Shown here: in pieces, positions 8,846 through 17,526 of the stretch
Layout of the letters: every line of letters begins with the position of its first letter
Position numbering within the stretch: position 1 is the stretch's first letter
Assembly: GCA_020636005.1 (NCBI GenBank)
Contig: JACJYR010000001.1
Span: 506,001-570,000, forward strand
Direction: 5' to 3'
DNA length: 64,000 nt
DNA from: Lewinellaceae bacterium
GTDB taxonomy: Bacteria > Bacteroidota > Bacteroidia > Chitinophagales > Saprospiraceae
Program-made: the position numbers and the translations under genes
The notes under the pieces: model-generated
Databases searched by the model: none
Told to the model about the DNA's origin: nothing
Seen by the model: only the letters and a program-made list of their open reading frames with translations

Positions 8846-9379
8846 ATGTTTGACTACCGCACCATTGCCCGGGAACTGGAACGAAACAAGGCCGTTTTTC
8901 AACAACTTTTGGAAAATAAAACCGCTGCAGAATACCGCTGGCGGCCTGCTCCTGACAAATGGAGCTTGCTGGAAATTGTCGGCCATCTTTACGACGAGGA
9001 AAGGGAAGATTTCAAGGCAAGGGTACACCATGTACTGGAAAACCCAAAATTACCTTTGCCGCCTATTAACCCAGTTGGGTGGGTGGCAGAACGGGACTAT
9101 GCCGGGCAGGATTACGGCGCCACGTTGGCAAAATTTTTAACGGAAAGGAAAGAGTCTGTTTTATGGCTGCGCTCGCTTGTTTCGCCAAATTGGGAAAATA
9201 CCTGCCATCACCCTACCCTCGGGGCGATGAGCGCAAAAAAATTCCTGGCTAATTGGCTGGCGCATGACTACCTGCACATCAGGCAGATCAACCGGTACAA
9301 CTTTCAATATTTTCAACAGCAGGCCCAGGAAGATTTGAGCTATGCCGGGGATTGGCAGGTTGGAGGCACAATAAAATAA
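8846..9379 (+). CDS. DinB-fold (YfiT/DUF664-like) protein
   Basis: 177 residues, a four-helix DinB fold. The metal-site histidines are where the family has them: EIVGHLYDEE early and AHDYLHIRQINR late (H-x3-H). KWSLLEIVGHL is the typical first-helix end. Members are thiol-dependent transferases or metal-dependent hydrolases of unknown substrate, several of them induced by DNA damage or stress. A TACTTTTG box at 8750-8757 fits a -7 element but lacks a good -33 TTG. No operon partner; the next gene converges on it. Confidence 0.85.
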   Translation: MFDYRTIARELERNKAVFQQLLENKTAAEYRWRPAPDKWSLLEIVGHLYDEEREDFKARVHHVLENPKLPLPPINPVGWVAERDYAGQDYGATLAKFLTERKESVLWLRSLVSPNWENTCHHPTLGAMSAKKFLANWLAHDYLHIRQINRYNFQYFQQQAQEDLSYAGDWQVGGTIK

Positions 9380-9433
9380 GGCTTTATCAAAAGGCCTGTC
9401 GCCCGCCTTTGGCGGCGAATAAAATCCTTTAGT

Positions 9434-9478
9434 GCGGGTTGTTTTAAAAATTGCCTGGCAATTTTTAAAACAACCCGC
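9434..9478. terminator. 45-bp perfect palindrome between convergent genes
   Basis: A 22-nt arm beginning GCGGGTTGTT is followed by a single T and then its exact complement. It lies between the stops of two converging genes, so it is probably a two-way terminator. It is nested in an outer, less perfect inverted repeat (about 9369-9387 with 9525-9543, GGCTTTATC against GATAAAGCC), which suggests a mobile palindromic unit rather than a simple terminator. Confidence 0.65.
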
Positions 9479-9574
9479 CGCTTTTCAAGGGTTCATGCAG
9501 CGGCTATCGCTGCTTACTGGCATGAGATAAAGCCTCATTTTATTTTTCGGCCGATCCAAATTTATCAGAACAAT

Positions 9575-11437
9575 TTATTTCAGGAACACATTGAACTCCA
9601 CCCGGCGGTTGGCTTCCCTGCCTTCCGGGGTTTTGTTGCTTTTCAATGGCTGCGATTCCCCAAAGCCCTGAAACTGCATCCGCTGGGTACTTACGCTCCT
9701 TGAGATCAGGTATTCATAGCAAGACCTCGCCCTTTCTTCCGAAAGTTGCTGATTAGCGCTGGCATCGCCCACATCGTCCGTATGGCCCCCGATGAACAGG
9801 AGGTATTTGGGATAGCGGTTCAGGATTTCCGCCACTTTCTCCAAGGTAGCATAAGACTGGGCCTTCAACGTCGCCTTTCCGGTTTCGAACTGTACATTTT
9901 TGGCGGCAAAAACGAGGAACTCCTTGTCCTCTTTTTCTAAATCGGGACAGCCTTGGTTCGTCCCCTTTTCGCCAGGGCATTTGTCGAGGTGGTTGGGTGT
10001 CCCGTCGCCGTCTTCGTCCGGGCAGCCTTTTGCAGTTTTCAGGCCAGCTTCGTTCGGACACAGGTCATCCATGTCGGCCACGCCATCGGAGTCTTTATCG
10101 GGGCAACCATTGGTATCAGCACCACCTTTCTCGTTCGGGCAGCGATCGTCTTTATCTGGTATGCCATCATTGTCTGCATCAAAGACCGGACAGCCATCGT
10201 TTTGCGCCAGGCCTTTCTCGTTCGGGCATTTGTCCTTGCTGTCCATGACGCCGTCGCCATCCCTGTCCGGGCAGCCTTTGGCCGAAGCGACGCCAACTTG
10301 ATTGGGGCATTCATCTACATCATCGGTGATGCCATCGCCATCGTCGTCCGGGCAGCCTTGCAGGCTTAATTTGCCGGGCAGGGTCGGGCATTTATCATCT
10401 TCATCAAGGACGCCGTCTTTATCAGTGTCTTTTGGCGGGCAGCCATTGCGGGTGGCCAGGCCAGGTTCGTCCGGGCAGCGATCGTTTTTGTCGGCCACGC
10501 CATCGCCATCCCGGTCAGGGCAACCCAACAGAACAATTTTACCTGGCGTATCGGGGCATTCGTCCTTGTCGTCCACGACGCCGTCACCATCCGAGTCGGC
10601 GTTAATAATTACTTTTTCTGGGGTTTTGGGCGGGCAACCATTCAGTGCCGCGGTACCGGCCACGTCGGGGCATTCGTCTTTTTCGTCCACAATGCCGTCG
10701 CCGTCCCGGTCGTTGGCAGGCGGGCAGCCATTATTTTCAGGGGTACCTTTTATAGTAGGGCAATCATCCTCGCCATTTGGAATCCCATCGTCGTCGGTGT
10801 CGGGGCAGCCGTTAGCAGCGAGGGTTCCAGCCTCGTCAGGGCAGTGGTCCTGGGCATCGGGCAGCCCGTCGCCATCTGCATCAATTGGGCCGGGGGGGCG
10901 GGGGGTTGGGATGAGCTTGAAATACCAGCCCAGCCCTAGCTGGATATTGTCCCGTTCCTGTTCAAAAGACTTCCGGTATTCCGCCTGCATGGTCAGGTAG
11001 GAGCTTCTTCCGACCCGGTAATAAAAGCCAAGCCCCGCAGGTACCTGCAGGTTGTTTTCCTCCACGCCTTCAAAAACAATCCCGATACCAGCAAAAAGAT
11101 AGGGGATGAATTTTTTCTCCGGCTTCGCAAAACGGAATTGGCCGGTGAGGTCGAGGCTCACCAGGGTCGTTTTCTCCTTTTGCTGTTCCGGCAGGTTGGC
11201 CAAGGCAATTTTCAACGGCACGCCAAAGGCTATCCTGTCGTCGAGGTTGCGCAGATAGGCGATTTCGAGGCCGTTGGAGACCTTGAAGCCATCCACGGAA
11301 TTCGGGGTATTGTAGTCGAGGAAAAGAAATTTGGCAGCAATGCCATTTAAGGAGACGGGAACTTCCTCTTGGGAAAGGATCAAATCGGGTTTTAGCAGGC
11401 ACAGCAGGAAAGCAGCGCTCAATAAATGCTTTTTCAT
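9575..11437 (-). CDS. Outer-membrane OmpA-family protein with thrombospondin type 3 repeats
   Basis: 620 residues. A signal peptide (to about 22) precedes a beta-barrel-like region (to about 185) and a Pro-rich hinge. Then come eleven consecutive calcium-binding TSP3 repeats of the form DxDxDGxxDxxDxCP...GCP, each with two Cys, and last an OmpA peptidoglycan-binding domain (about 515-620) with GHTDDVGD, LSEERARS and NRRVEF. The barrel should sit in the outer membrane, the calcium-stiffened rod should span or extend the periplasmic part, and the OmpA domain should grip the cell wall. The upstream region is long (678 bp), so it is probably a single-gene unit. Confidence 0.92.
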   Translation of the reverse strand: MKKHLLSAAFLLCLLKPDLILSQEEVPVSLNGIAAKFLFLDYNTPNSVDGFKVSNGLEIAYLRNLDDRIAFGVPLKIALANLPEQQKEKTTLVSLDLTGQFRFAKPEKKFIPYLFAGIGIVFEGVEENNLQVPAGLGFYYRVGRSSYLTMQAEYRKSFEQERDNIQLGLGWYFKLIPTPRPPGPIDADGDGLPDAQDHCPDEAGTLAANGCPDTDDDGIPNGEDDCPTIKGTPENNGCPPANDRDGDGIVDEKDECPDVAGTAALNGCPPKTPEKVIINADSDGDGVVDDKDECPDTPGKIVLLGCPDRDGDGVADKNDRCPDEPGLATRNGCPPKDTDKDGVLDEDDKCPTLPGKLSLQGCPDDDGDGITDDVDECPNQVGVASAKGCPDRDGDGVMDSKDKCPNEKGLAQNDGCPVFDADNDGIPDKDDRCPNEKGGADTNGCPDKDSDGVADMDDLCPNEAGLKTAKGCPDEDGDGTPNHLDKCPGEKGTNQGCPDLEKEDKEFLVFAAKNVQFETGKATLKAQSYATLEKVAEILNRYPKYLLFIGGHTDDVGDASANQQLSEERARSCYEYLISRSVSTQRMQFQGFGESQPLKSNKTPEGREANRRVEFNVFLK

Positions 11438-12115
11438 AAAACTGTTCTGATTTGGGATAATAATTTTTTTAAATCGGTCAAGAACACTGAAACGGTTGGC
11501 AGTTCGTCAGTCCATAAGTTCGCAGGTCTTTTCCCGAACTTACTTTGGGATGCCAGTGGGCGAATTGTAAAACACGGATAAACACCCAAACACAAAGCCA
11601 ATGCCTTACATATTAATTTCAAACTTAATGCCGGAGTGTCGGATTCCCACCTGATTGCTGGGTAAAGATAGCAGATGTGGAAAAAATGGGGGGATCTGGT
11701 GGTAGTCGGGGTGAGAAATACCTGTTTGCAGGGATAACACTGGCTGGGGCCGTTTGCTCCCAAGGCTCGATCCATCTGGCGGGGGTAATCCAATGCTTCA
11801 AAACCCCATCAGATGCAGGGAGCAAGATTTCGGTAAGCACCTGAAATCCCCTGCTGGCAGGGCTAAAATACCCATTCAGTTCAAAACATTTTGATGCAAA
11901 TAATCCCGCCAGCATCTTTGCATCATCAAAAGAAAGCAGCGAATATCTTTCTGCGATGTTTGGTAAAAACCCGGCTGAAAGAAATTACAGTGTACACTTA
12001 ATCAATTCTTTAAATCGTCTTTTTTACAATCAACTGTCAATGGCCGGTTTTAAACTGGCACTAAAGTTATTACAAAAATCAAACTTATTGTTTCATTAAA
12101 ATCAAATTTAGAGCT
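11438..12115. other. Divergent intergenic region
   Basis: 678 bp between the OmpA gene (leftward) and a lipoprotein gene (rightward). It becomes AT-rich toward 12000-12115, as expected for promoters, but I find no clean TTG/TAnnTTTG pair. Two overlapping minus-strand frames (11434-11793, 11625-11915) have no recognisable domain or typical composition and I do not call them genes. Confidence 0.4.
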
Positions 12116-12622
12116 ATGAAAAATTTAATCTATTCTGTCTTCGCATTGATCGTACTCTCCATGGCTGCATCCTGCCAAAAAGAGGACATCGTTCCACAAA
12201 GCACCGCTACCACCATCCTTCCAGGCGAAACTATTGGCCCTGGTTCTACAGAGGGCGATATTTCCAGCCGATCTGACTTATTTTCCCCGCCGAGCACCCC
12301 TACCTGGGAAAATTGGGATCTCTGCGGCAAGCCGTTCGTCGTGTCAAAGCAGCAGTTGGACGGAGGGCGTTGGGTGCTCGCTATCCATGACCAGGGCATG
12401 AACCAAAAGGTGCTTGCAACAGGGATCAGTTTTGATCAATTGCCCAATAAGGTGAAACAATCCCTCAATAACATTTTTCCTGGTAATACCACCTTGGCCC
12501 AATGGCAAAGTGTAAAGCCTGCCGACAGCACCTATTATATCGAGTATGATATGATCAGCCAGGTAGTGGTGCTATGGATGGACGCCGGTGGCCACCTGCT
12601 TTGCAAAGGAATACATCAATAG
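12116..12622 (+). CDS. Small lipoprotein of unknown function
   Basis: 168 residues. The N-terminus (MKNLIYSVFALIVLSMAASC) is a lipoprotein signal with the lipid-bearing Cys at residue 20. After an acidic, Thr/Pro-rich linker (to about 55) comes a roughly 110-residue domain that I do not recognise; it has PYF/PepSY-like features (WVLAIHDQGMNQKVLATG, then a stretch of alternating hydrophobic residues). A strong terminator directly follows, so it is transcribed alone. Location: probably the outer membrane, facing the periplasm or the outside. Confidence 0.75.
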   Translation: MKNLIYSVFALIVLSMAASCQKEDIVPQSTATTILPGETIGPGSTEGDISSRSDLFSPPSTPTWENWDLCGKPFVVSKQQLDGGRWVLAIHDQGMNQKVLATGISFDQLPNKVKQSLNNIFPGNTTLAQWQSVKPADSTYYIEYDMISQVVVLWMDAGGHLLCKGIHQ

Positions 12623-12646
12623 AGGCCGCACCAGATCTGCTCGTTT

Positions 12647-12684
12647 CAACAAAGCCTTGTGCCTTCGGGTGCAGGGCTTTGTTG
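12647..12684 (+). terminator. Rho-independent terminator after the lipoprotein gene
   Basis: CAACAAAGCC (12647-12656) pairs exactly with GGCTTTGTTG (12675-12684). The inner part pairs imperfectly around a TTCG tetraloop. A short TTTCCC follows. Confidence 0.8.
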
Positions 12685-12864
12685 TTTCCCTGCCTCGATA
12701 CTTTGGAGGGTTTGCTTTGAGGAGTCGGCTAACAGCCAACCCAATGCCCCGTTTTAAAATCGTGAGGCTCCGGCACATGGCAAAATATCCAACATTTTCT
12801 TCGGGGTTCGCTTTCTTACAAAGTCAGGTTATATTTACCCCTTCTTAAACTTTAGACCTTGTGT

Positions 12865-14172
12865 ATGAAAAAACTGCCTGCGCACCCTTGCATTTCAAAT
12901 TTCCTTGTCATCTTTCTTTTCTTTTTTTCAAATAACCTGGCCGCACAATACGTGCCCGTGCCCGCCCCGCCGCAAGCCCAGCCCATCCTGGTGCGGGGCG
13001 CGACAGCGCACATCGGCAACGGGCAGGTCATCGAGAACAGCCTGGTGGCATTTGAAAAGGGCAAGTTCACCTACATGGGACAAGTTGGCAGGAAAAATGA
13101 CTTCCCCAACCACCTGGAAATAGATGCTACGGGCCAGCACCTGTACCCCGGCTTCATAGCACCCAACACCACACTGGGCCTGGCCGAAATAGACCAGGTG
13201 AGGGCCACCCGCGACGATGCCGAAATTGGCGAACTAAACCCCAACATCCGATCCCTCATTGCCTACAATACCGATTCGGAAGTTACGCCCACTGTGCGTT
13301 CGATGGGCGTGCTGACGGCAGAGATAGTACCGCAGGGCGGAAGGATTGCAGGTACTTCGAGCCTGGTCGTGCTGGATGCGTGGAACTGGGAAGATGCTGC
13401 CTACAAAGCAGATTTGGCCATCCACCTGAACTGGCCGGCCATTTCGGCTTACAGTTGGCGGGAGCGCCGCCGCAGCAAAAATGAAAAATACGACGAGCAG
13501 GTCCGGGAGGTCGAGGATTTCTTCCGACAAGCGCAGGCCTATTTTCAAAAGGATCATCCAGCGGTATCCAATCTCCGCTTCGAGGCCATGAACGGCCTTT
13601 TTTCCGGGGAAAAGCGCCTGTTCGTCCATGCGGACGATGTGCAGGCTATCCAGGACGCCGTGCTCCTGGCCAGGGAATTCAGCCTCACCCCGACCATCGT
13701 GGGGGGCCGGGATGCCTGGATGATCGTGGATTTTTTGAAAAAACATCAGGTCGCTATTATACTGGGATCTACGCAAAGCCTGCCGGGACGGGATGATGAG
13801 GATATCGATCAACCTTTCAAAACACCTGCTATGCTGCAGCAAGCCGGCCTGTTGTGGTGTTTCAGCCACACTTCATTCTGGCAACAGCGTAATCTCGCCT
13901 TCCAGGCAGGACAGGCCGTATCCTTTGGCCTGGCGTACGAAGATGCTGTGCGGGCGCTGACTTCCAATACGGCCCGGATTTTTGGGATTGGCGATGCTGT
14001 GGGTACCATCGAAACTGGAAAAGACGCCACCTTCTTCCTCTGCCAGGGCGATGTGCTGGATATGCGAACATCAAAACTCACCCGGGCTTTTATTCAGGGC
14101 CGGGACGTCAGCCTTGACAACAAGCAGGAAATGCTGTACCGGCGGTTTCAGGAGAAATATAAAGAGCGGTGA
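12865..14172 (+). CDS. Amidohydrolase-like secreted protein lacking the HxH metal site
   Basis: 435 residues from the ATG at 12865; signal peptide to about 28 (SNNLAAQ). The fold is that of imidazolonepropionase-like amidohydrolases: a short N-terminal beta-sandwich (ATAHIGNGQVIENS), a TIM barrel, and the C-terminal sandwich with GTIETGKDATFFLC. Where active members have G-x-I-D-x-H-x-H, this protein reads PGFIAPNTTLG, so both first-site histidines (about residues 101-103) are gone. The final Asp-containing motif is also replaced (CFSHTSFW). Bacteroidota often carry such a copy beside an intact one; here no partner is adjacent. It probably binds rather than hydrolyses, or needs a partner subunit. 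Confidence 0.82.
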   Translation: MKKLPAHPCISNFLVIFLFFFSNNLAAQYVPVPAPPQAQPILVRGATAHIGNGQVIENSLVAFEKGKFTYMGQVGRKNDFPNHLEIDATGQHLYPGFIAPNTTLGLAEIDQVRATRDDAEIGELNPNIRSLIAYNTDSEVTPTVRSMGVLTAEIVPQGGRIAGTSSLVVLDAWNWEDAAYKADLAIHLNWPAISAYSWRERRRSKNEKYDEQVREVEDFFRQAQAYFQKDHPAVSNLRFEAMNGLFSGEKRLFVHADDVQAIQDAVLLAREFSLTPTIVGGRDAWMIVDFLKKHQVAIILGSTQSLPGRDDEDIDQPFKTPAMLQQAGLLWCFSHTSFWQQRNLAFQAGQAVSFGLAYEDAVRALTSNTARIFGIGDAVGTIETGKDATFFLCQGDVLDMRTSKLTRAFIQGRDVSLDNKQEMLYRRFQEKYKER

Positions 14173-14243
14173 GAAGAGGATGAGAGAGTGAGAGGATGAG
14201 AGAGTGAGAGGATGAGAGGATGAGAGGATGAGAGGATGAGAGG
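14173..14243 (+). repeat. Short tandem repeat GATGAGAG/AGTGAGAG
   Basis: About eight imperfect copies of a 9- to 10-bp unit (GGATGAGAG, with AGAGTGAGA variants) starting at the stop codon of the amidohydrolase gene. It is purine-only on this strand and may vary in copy number. Confidence 0.8.
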
Positions 14244-14252
14244 TACAAAAAA

Positions 14253-14285
14253 CGGCAGCGTGAAATCACGCTGCCGATTTTTTTT
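14253..14285. terminator. Two-way rho-independent terminator
   Basis: CGGCAGCGTG pairs exactly with CACGCTGCCG around AAAT (14253-14276), with a T-run after it and an A-run before it, so it serves both the amidohydrolase gene and the converging OmpA lipoprotein gene. Confidence 0.9.
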
Positions 14286-14332
14286 AATGTAGGCCAATAG
14301 AAGGTTTAAGGTCCGACTTTTGGCATTGCGGA

Positions 14333-15100
14333 TCAGTTGCCGATGTTGTAGATTTTGCCGGTTGCCGGGTTGGGCTTGGCTTCGGTGCGGCGGTTTTGGG
14401 ATCTGCCGTCTTTGGTCTTGTTGTCGCCGACAGGAGCAGTGTCGCCACGGCCTGCAACAGTTAGTTGCTCAGGCTTTACGCCTTGGCGGATCAACCTTTT
14501 AACCACAACCATAGCACGGTTCACGCTCAACTGCCAGTTGTCCATGCCCGAACCGGAAGGATACTTCTGTCCATCGGCATGGCCTTCGATGAGCAGGCGC
14601 ATGTTCGGGTTGTTTTTCATCATTTTAGCCAGTGATTCAATAGACTTGCGGGCATTGCGGTTCAGCCGGGTGGAGCCACTGCCATATTGGACGGGGTTCT
14701 CCAGCTTGACGTACATGTCGCCGTTCACTTCGGACACTGCCACATCACTGCTCAAGCCAAAAGCTTCTTTGACATCACTCTTGATTTTGGCGATTTGGGC
14801 TTCTTTTTCGGCAACGGCCTTTTTGGCATTGGCCAGTTCGCTTTTGGAAGCATCCAGATCTTTCTTAATGTTGGCAATTTCACCGTTGAGCCTGTTCTTT
14901 TCAGATTCCATTTCGCTTTCGAGGGAAGCAACTTTGCCTTCCAGCATGTTCACTTTTTCCTGGCTTTGTGCGAGGGTGCTGGCCAGGGCTGTTTTCTCGT
15001 CTTCCAGTTGCTTGAATTTCTTCTTGGAAACGCAGGAAGTCAGGGCTAGGGACGACACCAAGATAATGCCGAGTAATTTCAGTGTAAAGTTCATACTCAT
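14333..15100 (-). CDS. OmpA-family lipoprotein (Pal-like) with coiled coil
   Basis: 255 residues from the ATG at 15100; the ATG at 15094 is equally possible. The lipoprotein signal ends LALTSC. A coiled coil (about 30-115, rich in E, K, L and heptad-like) leads to an OmpA C-terminal domain: IEGHADGQKYPS, LSVNRAMVVV and NRRTEAK. The protein should be anchored by lipid to the outer membrane and bind peptidoglycan through the OmpA domain, with the coiled coil as spacer. A CAAAGGTA box at 15215-15222 reads TACCTTTG on the coding strand and may be its -7 element, giving a leader of about 100 nt. A second OmpA lipoprotein of the same build is at 32161. Confidence 0.88.
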   Translation of the reverse strand: MSMNFTLKLLGIILVSSLALTSCVSKKKFKQLEDEKTALASTLAQSQEKVNMLEGKVASLESEMESEKNRLNGEIANIKKDLDASKSELANAKKAVAEKEAQIAKIKSDVKEAFGLSSDVAVSEVNGDMYVKLENPVQYGSGSTRLNRNARKSIESLAKMMKNNPNMRLLIEGHADGQKYPSGSGMDNWQLSVNRAMVVVKRLIRQGVKPEQLTVAGRGDTAPVGDNKTKDGRSQNRRTEAKPNPATGKIYNIGN

Positions 15101-15299
15101 TGTATTAATTGTGTTTGATAATAATACCTGACGGTGCAAGTGAAACGGAGTAGGTAGTCAATAACAACGTCAGACTTTTTTGTAAAGTGGATTAGCTTTA
15201 GTTTGTTCAACGCGCAAAGGTAAAAATTGGAACAGAAAAATAGGAACGGCGGGAAAAATAGTTGTTTTGTTAATAGGAAGTAGCCGATCGGCCATCTTT

Positions 15300-16127
15300 T
15301 TACTGAATTATCTCGAAGCTCCTCGATACGCTGATGAACTGCCCCTTGTCCAGTGTGGACGCCGAAATGGTGAACCGGCCACCCTTTTTCGCTTTCCGGG
15401 CTATTTTTTTCAGTTCTTCATTGACTTCGCCGTGGGATTTTGCAACCGCTGTCTTGCCATTTTTTTCGTAGAGGAATGAAAGTTCGGCGATATGCCGGTT
15501 GTCGCCTTCCGGCCCCCGCACAGTCACAGCGTTTTCGAGGTTTTTCAACAATTCCTGGCGGGTGGCATCCTGTCCTTTCAAATCCCCCCAGGTCAGGCTG
15601 TAAGGTTCAGCTACGTCCTTTTCAATATTTTTCAGGAAAAACTGGATGGGCAGGTTGAGCTTTACCTTTACAGGATGCCCATATCGGAGTCCCGGCTCCC
15701 AATCCGGCATTTCCCGGATCACATCCAGGGCAGCTGCACCGCACCCGCCGCCTATGTCTATCAGCAAATTCGGGCGCTGCACCTTCCCGGCCTCATCTAC
15801 CACGAAACTGACATATACCGTGCCTTGGATTCCCATTGTAATAGCTGAATCGGGATACACCAAATGGCGGGAAATAAACCTGACCATTTCCTGATCGGCG
15901 CATTTGCGTTTCTCTTCCGTTCCACTTCTCAAGGCTTCGCACCCCATGAAATAGGGCATTTGATCGACATGGGTGAAAATTGAATCGGAAGCATATTGTG
16001 CGGCAAGCGTTAGGCACAACAACAATGCCTGGATGGTGGCGGCAGTTTTTCTCAAAGTCCTGTTTTTAAAGAGGTCATTGGCAGAAGTTCCTTTCCCCCT
16101 TTTCCCTGGGGCAAAGTTCTTATGCAA
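15300..16127 (-). CDS. Secreted protein with TonB C-terminal-like domain
   Basis: 275 residues. The first 40 are basic and then hydrophobic (AATIQALLLCLTLAAQ), a signal peptide whose true start may lie a little inside this frame. Residues 55-165 match the TonB C-terminal fold: MPYFMGCE, HLVYPDSAITMGIQGTVYVSFVVDEAGKV, then DVIREMPDWEPGLRYGHPVKVKLNLPIQF. This is the energy-transducer signature, but there is no membrane anchor plus long Pro-rich linker, so it is not a full TonB; such stand-alone domains are frequent in Bacteroidota. The last 100 residues have no match I know. recO lies upstream on the same strand, 115 bp away. Confidence 0.78.
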   Translation of the reverse strand: MHKNFAPGKRGKGTSANDLFKNRTLRKTAATIQALLLCLTLAAQYASDSIFTHVDQMPYFMGCEALRSGTEEKRKCADQEMVRFISRHLVYPDSAITMGIQGTVYVSFVVDEAGKVQRPNLLIDIGGGCGAAALDVIREMPDWEPGLRYGHPVKVKLNLPIQFFLKNIEKDVAEPYSLTWGDLKGQDATRQELLKNLENAVTVRGPEGDNRHIAELSFLYEKNGKTAVAKSHGEVNEELKKIARKAKKGGRFTISASTLDKGQFISVSRSFEIIQ

Positions 16128-16242
16128 AATTATTCAAATTTAACCCAACCGACATGCCCTGCGGAAAAATTGTGCCAGTATTAATTGGGGGCACCGCTGC
16201 AAACCTGCTGGAATGGGTTTCTCAAAACCCCATCGCACATCG

Positions 16243-16968
16243 TTATAAAAGTACCTCCTCCAGGATTTCATGGGAATGTATCGGCGGAAAATGCTCGATG
16301 TGAAGCCGGAAATAAAGGAGGAGGCTATTTAACAGGGCCTTTCTTTCCTCCCGGTTTAGCCGAACCTCGTGGCATTGTTCCTTTGGGAGGTGTATCAGTT
16401 CGCTGAGCTTTTCTGCCAGGCTAGCGGTCAGCGAATACGGGTGCTGGGGCCTAATGCCGGTAAAAAGGCCTTCCTGCAGGTCGAACAGAGGCGTAATTTC
16501 ATCGTACTGCCCACCAGGCTGGAAACCAAGATAGCCAGTCAAATCCAACATGAAATGCAGGTGGAGATTGGCGAAAGACCGGTTCGTTTGATCCAGGAAA
16601 ATGAAGTTGTCGAGCAGGCATTGGAAAAGTTCCTGGTGTTCTTCATTGCCCTGGATGGCCTTCCGGGCTATTTCGACCATGAACATGCCAACCGCACTTT
16701 TCCTGACATCAAACGGCAGGGATTGGTAAACGTGGCTGGCCTTGATTTCCTTGATTCGGGAAAGGTCCCTGTCCTCCCGGTGGTAAGCGATTATTTCCAC
16801 AGGTGTCATGATTTGGAGCAGGCCGGCGCTTACTTTCGATTTTTGCGAACGCACCCCGCTGATAATGTAGGAACGCAGCCCGCTTTCTTCTGTAAAAATA
16901 TCGGTAATGACACTCGTTTCGGAGTATTTCACGCTTCTTAAAACGATGCCTTTTGTTTGTATTAGCAT
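16243..16968 (-). CDS. recO: DNA repair protein RecO
   Basis: 241 residues from the ATG at 16968 (MLIQTKGIVLRSVKYSETSVI), the canonical RecO start; the open frame reaches 17124, but that leader does not belong to the family. The N-terminal OB-fold (1-80) binds single-stranded DNA, and the helical part follows. RecO works with RecR to load RecA onto gaps covered by SSB. The four-Cys zinc motif of some RecO proteins is absent, as in many Bacteroidota. It heads a leftward pair with the TonB-like gene. Confidence 0.92.
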   Translation of the reverse strand: MLIQTKGIVLRSVKYSETSVITDIFTEESGLRSYIISGVRSQKSKVSAGLLQIMTPVEIIAYHREDRDLSRIKEIKASHVYQSLPFDVRKSAVGMFMVEIARKAIQGNEEHQELFQCLLDNFIFLDQTNRSFANLHLHFMLDLTGYLGFQPGGQYDEITPLFDLQEGLFTGIRPQHPYSLTASLAEKLSELIHLPKEQCHEVRLNREERKALLNSLLLYFRLHIEHFPPIHSHEILEEVLL

Positions 16969-17526
16969 TGGCAGTGTTGGAATTTGTAGGACATTGGTTG
17001 AAATTGAAGATTTAGGCCATCCTGTTCGTTTGAATCTAAAACTCGAACTTATAAACAACTGAATATCAGCAATCATTAAATAACCATCAGACGGTTTCAA
17101 ACAGAACAACAAGTGTCGAATCATTTATTCGAACAACTTAAAAGCTGTGATTCCAGCTTCTTTTAGCACCTGTGCCAGAACGCTGTAACTTTTCAAAAAT
17201 AACCCTCGTCACAAGCAGTAAGAAGTTCGTTGACAAAGGTAAAACCGCCAACCGGGAATCTTGATGAAATAAGTTTCAACCCTTCCAGCAGCCAGTTCGT
17301 CGAGAATCCGCCTACGCAACTATACGACCATTTGGAAAGAGGCAACCCAGGGGACATACCTTTGTCATTGTGAGCAAGAAATCATCCGACATATAAAAAG
17401 GTAGCGGGCTGTTTGGTATCAATTTTTTTCACAAGTTGTTGAAAACCAATGTATCGCAACGAAATCCAAACGACCCCGCTACCGCCCCAAAATAACAGCA
17501 CGCAAAAATTTTAAAATAACCATATC
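16969..17526. other. Divergent intergenic region
   Basis: 558 bp between recO (leftward) and a secreted protein gene (rightward). The only structure I can support is the inverted repeat at 17400-17483, listed separately. No tRNA or small gene is convincing. Confidence 0.4.
17400..17483 (+). repeat. Long-loop inverted repeat upstream of a secreted protein
   Basis: GGTAGCGGG (17400-17408) is the exact complement of CCCGCTACC (17475-17483), and the pairing continues imperfectly inward (CTGTTTGG against CCAAACGAC). The element is 84 nt, about tRNA size, but lacks T-loop and anticodon-arm motifs. It ends 43 bp before the gene at 17527, so it could be a 5-prime leader structure or a small palindromic repeat. 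Confidence 0.5.

Noticed and set aside
9900..11000. Several plus-strand frames opposite the TSP3 repeats
   Set aside because: They result from the repeated, GC-rich antisense of the DxDGD-coding repeats; no independent protein features.
11434..11915. Minus-strand frames upstream of the OmpA/TSP3 gene
   Set aside because: Unusual composition and no domain; lie in a promoter region.
17400..17483. tRNA gene at this 84-nt inverted repeat
   Set aside because: No D-arm, anticodon arm or T-loop motif; only the ends pair.
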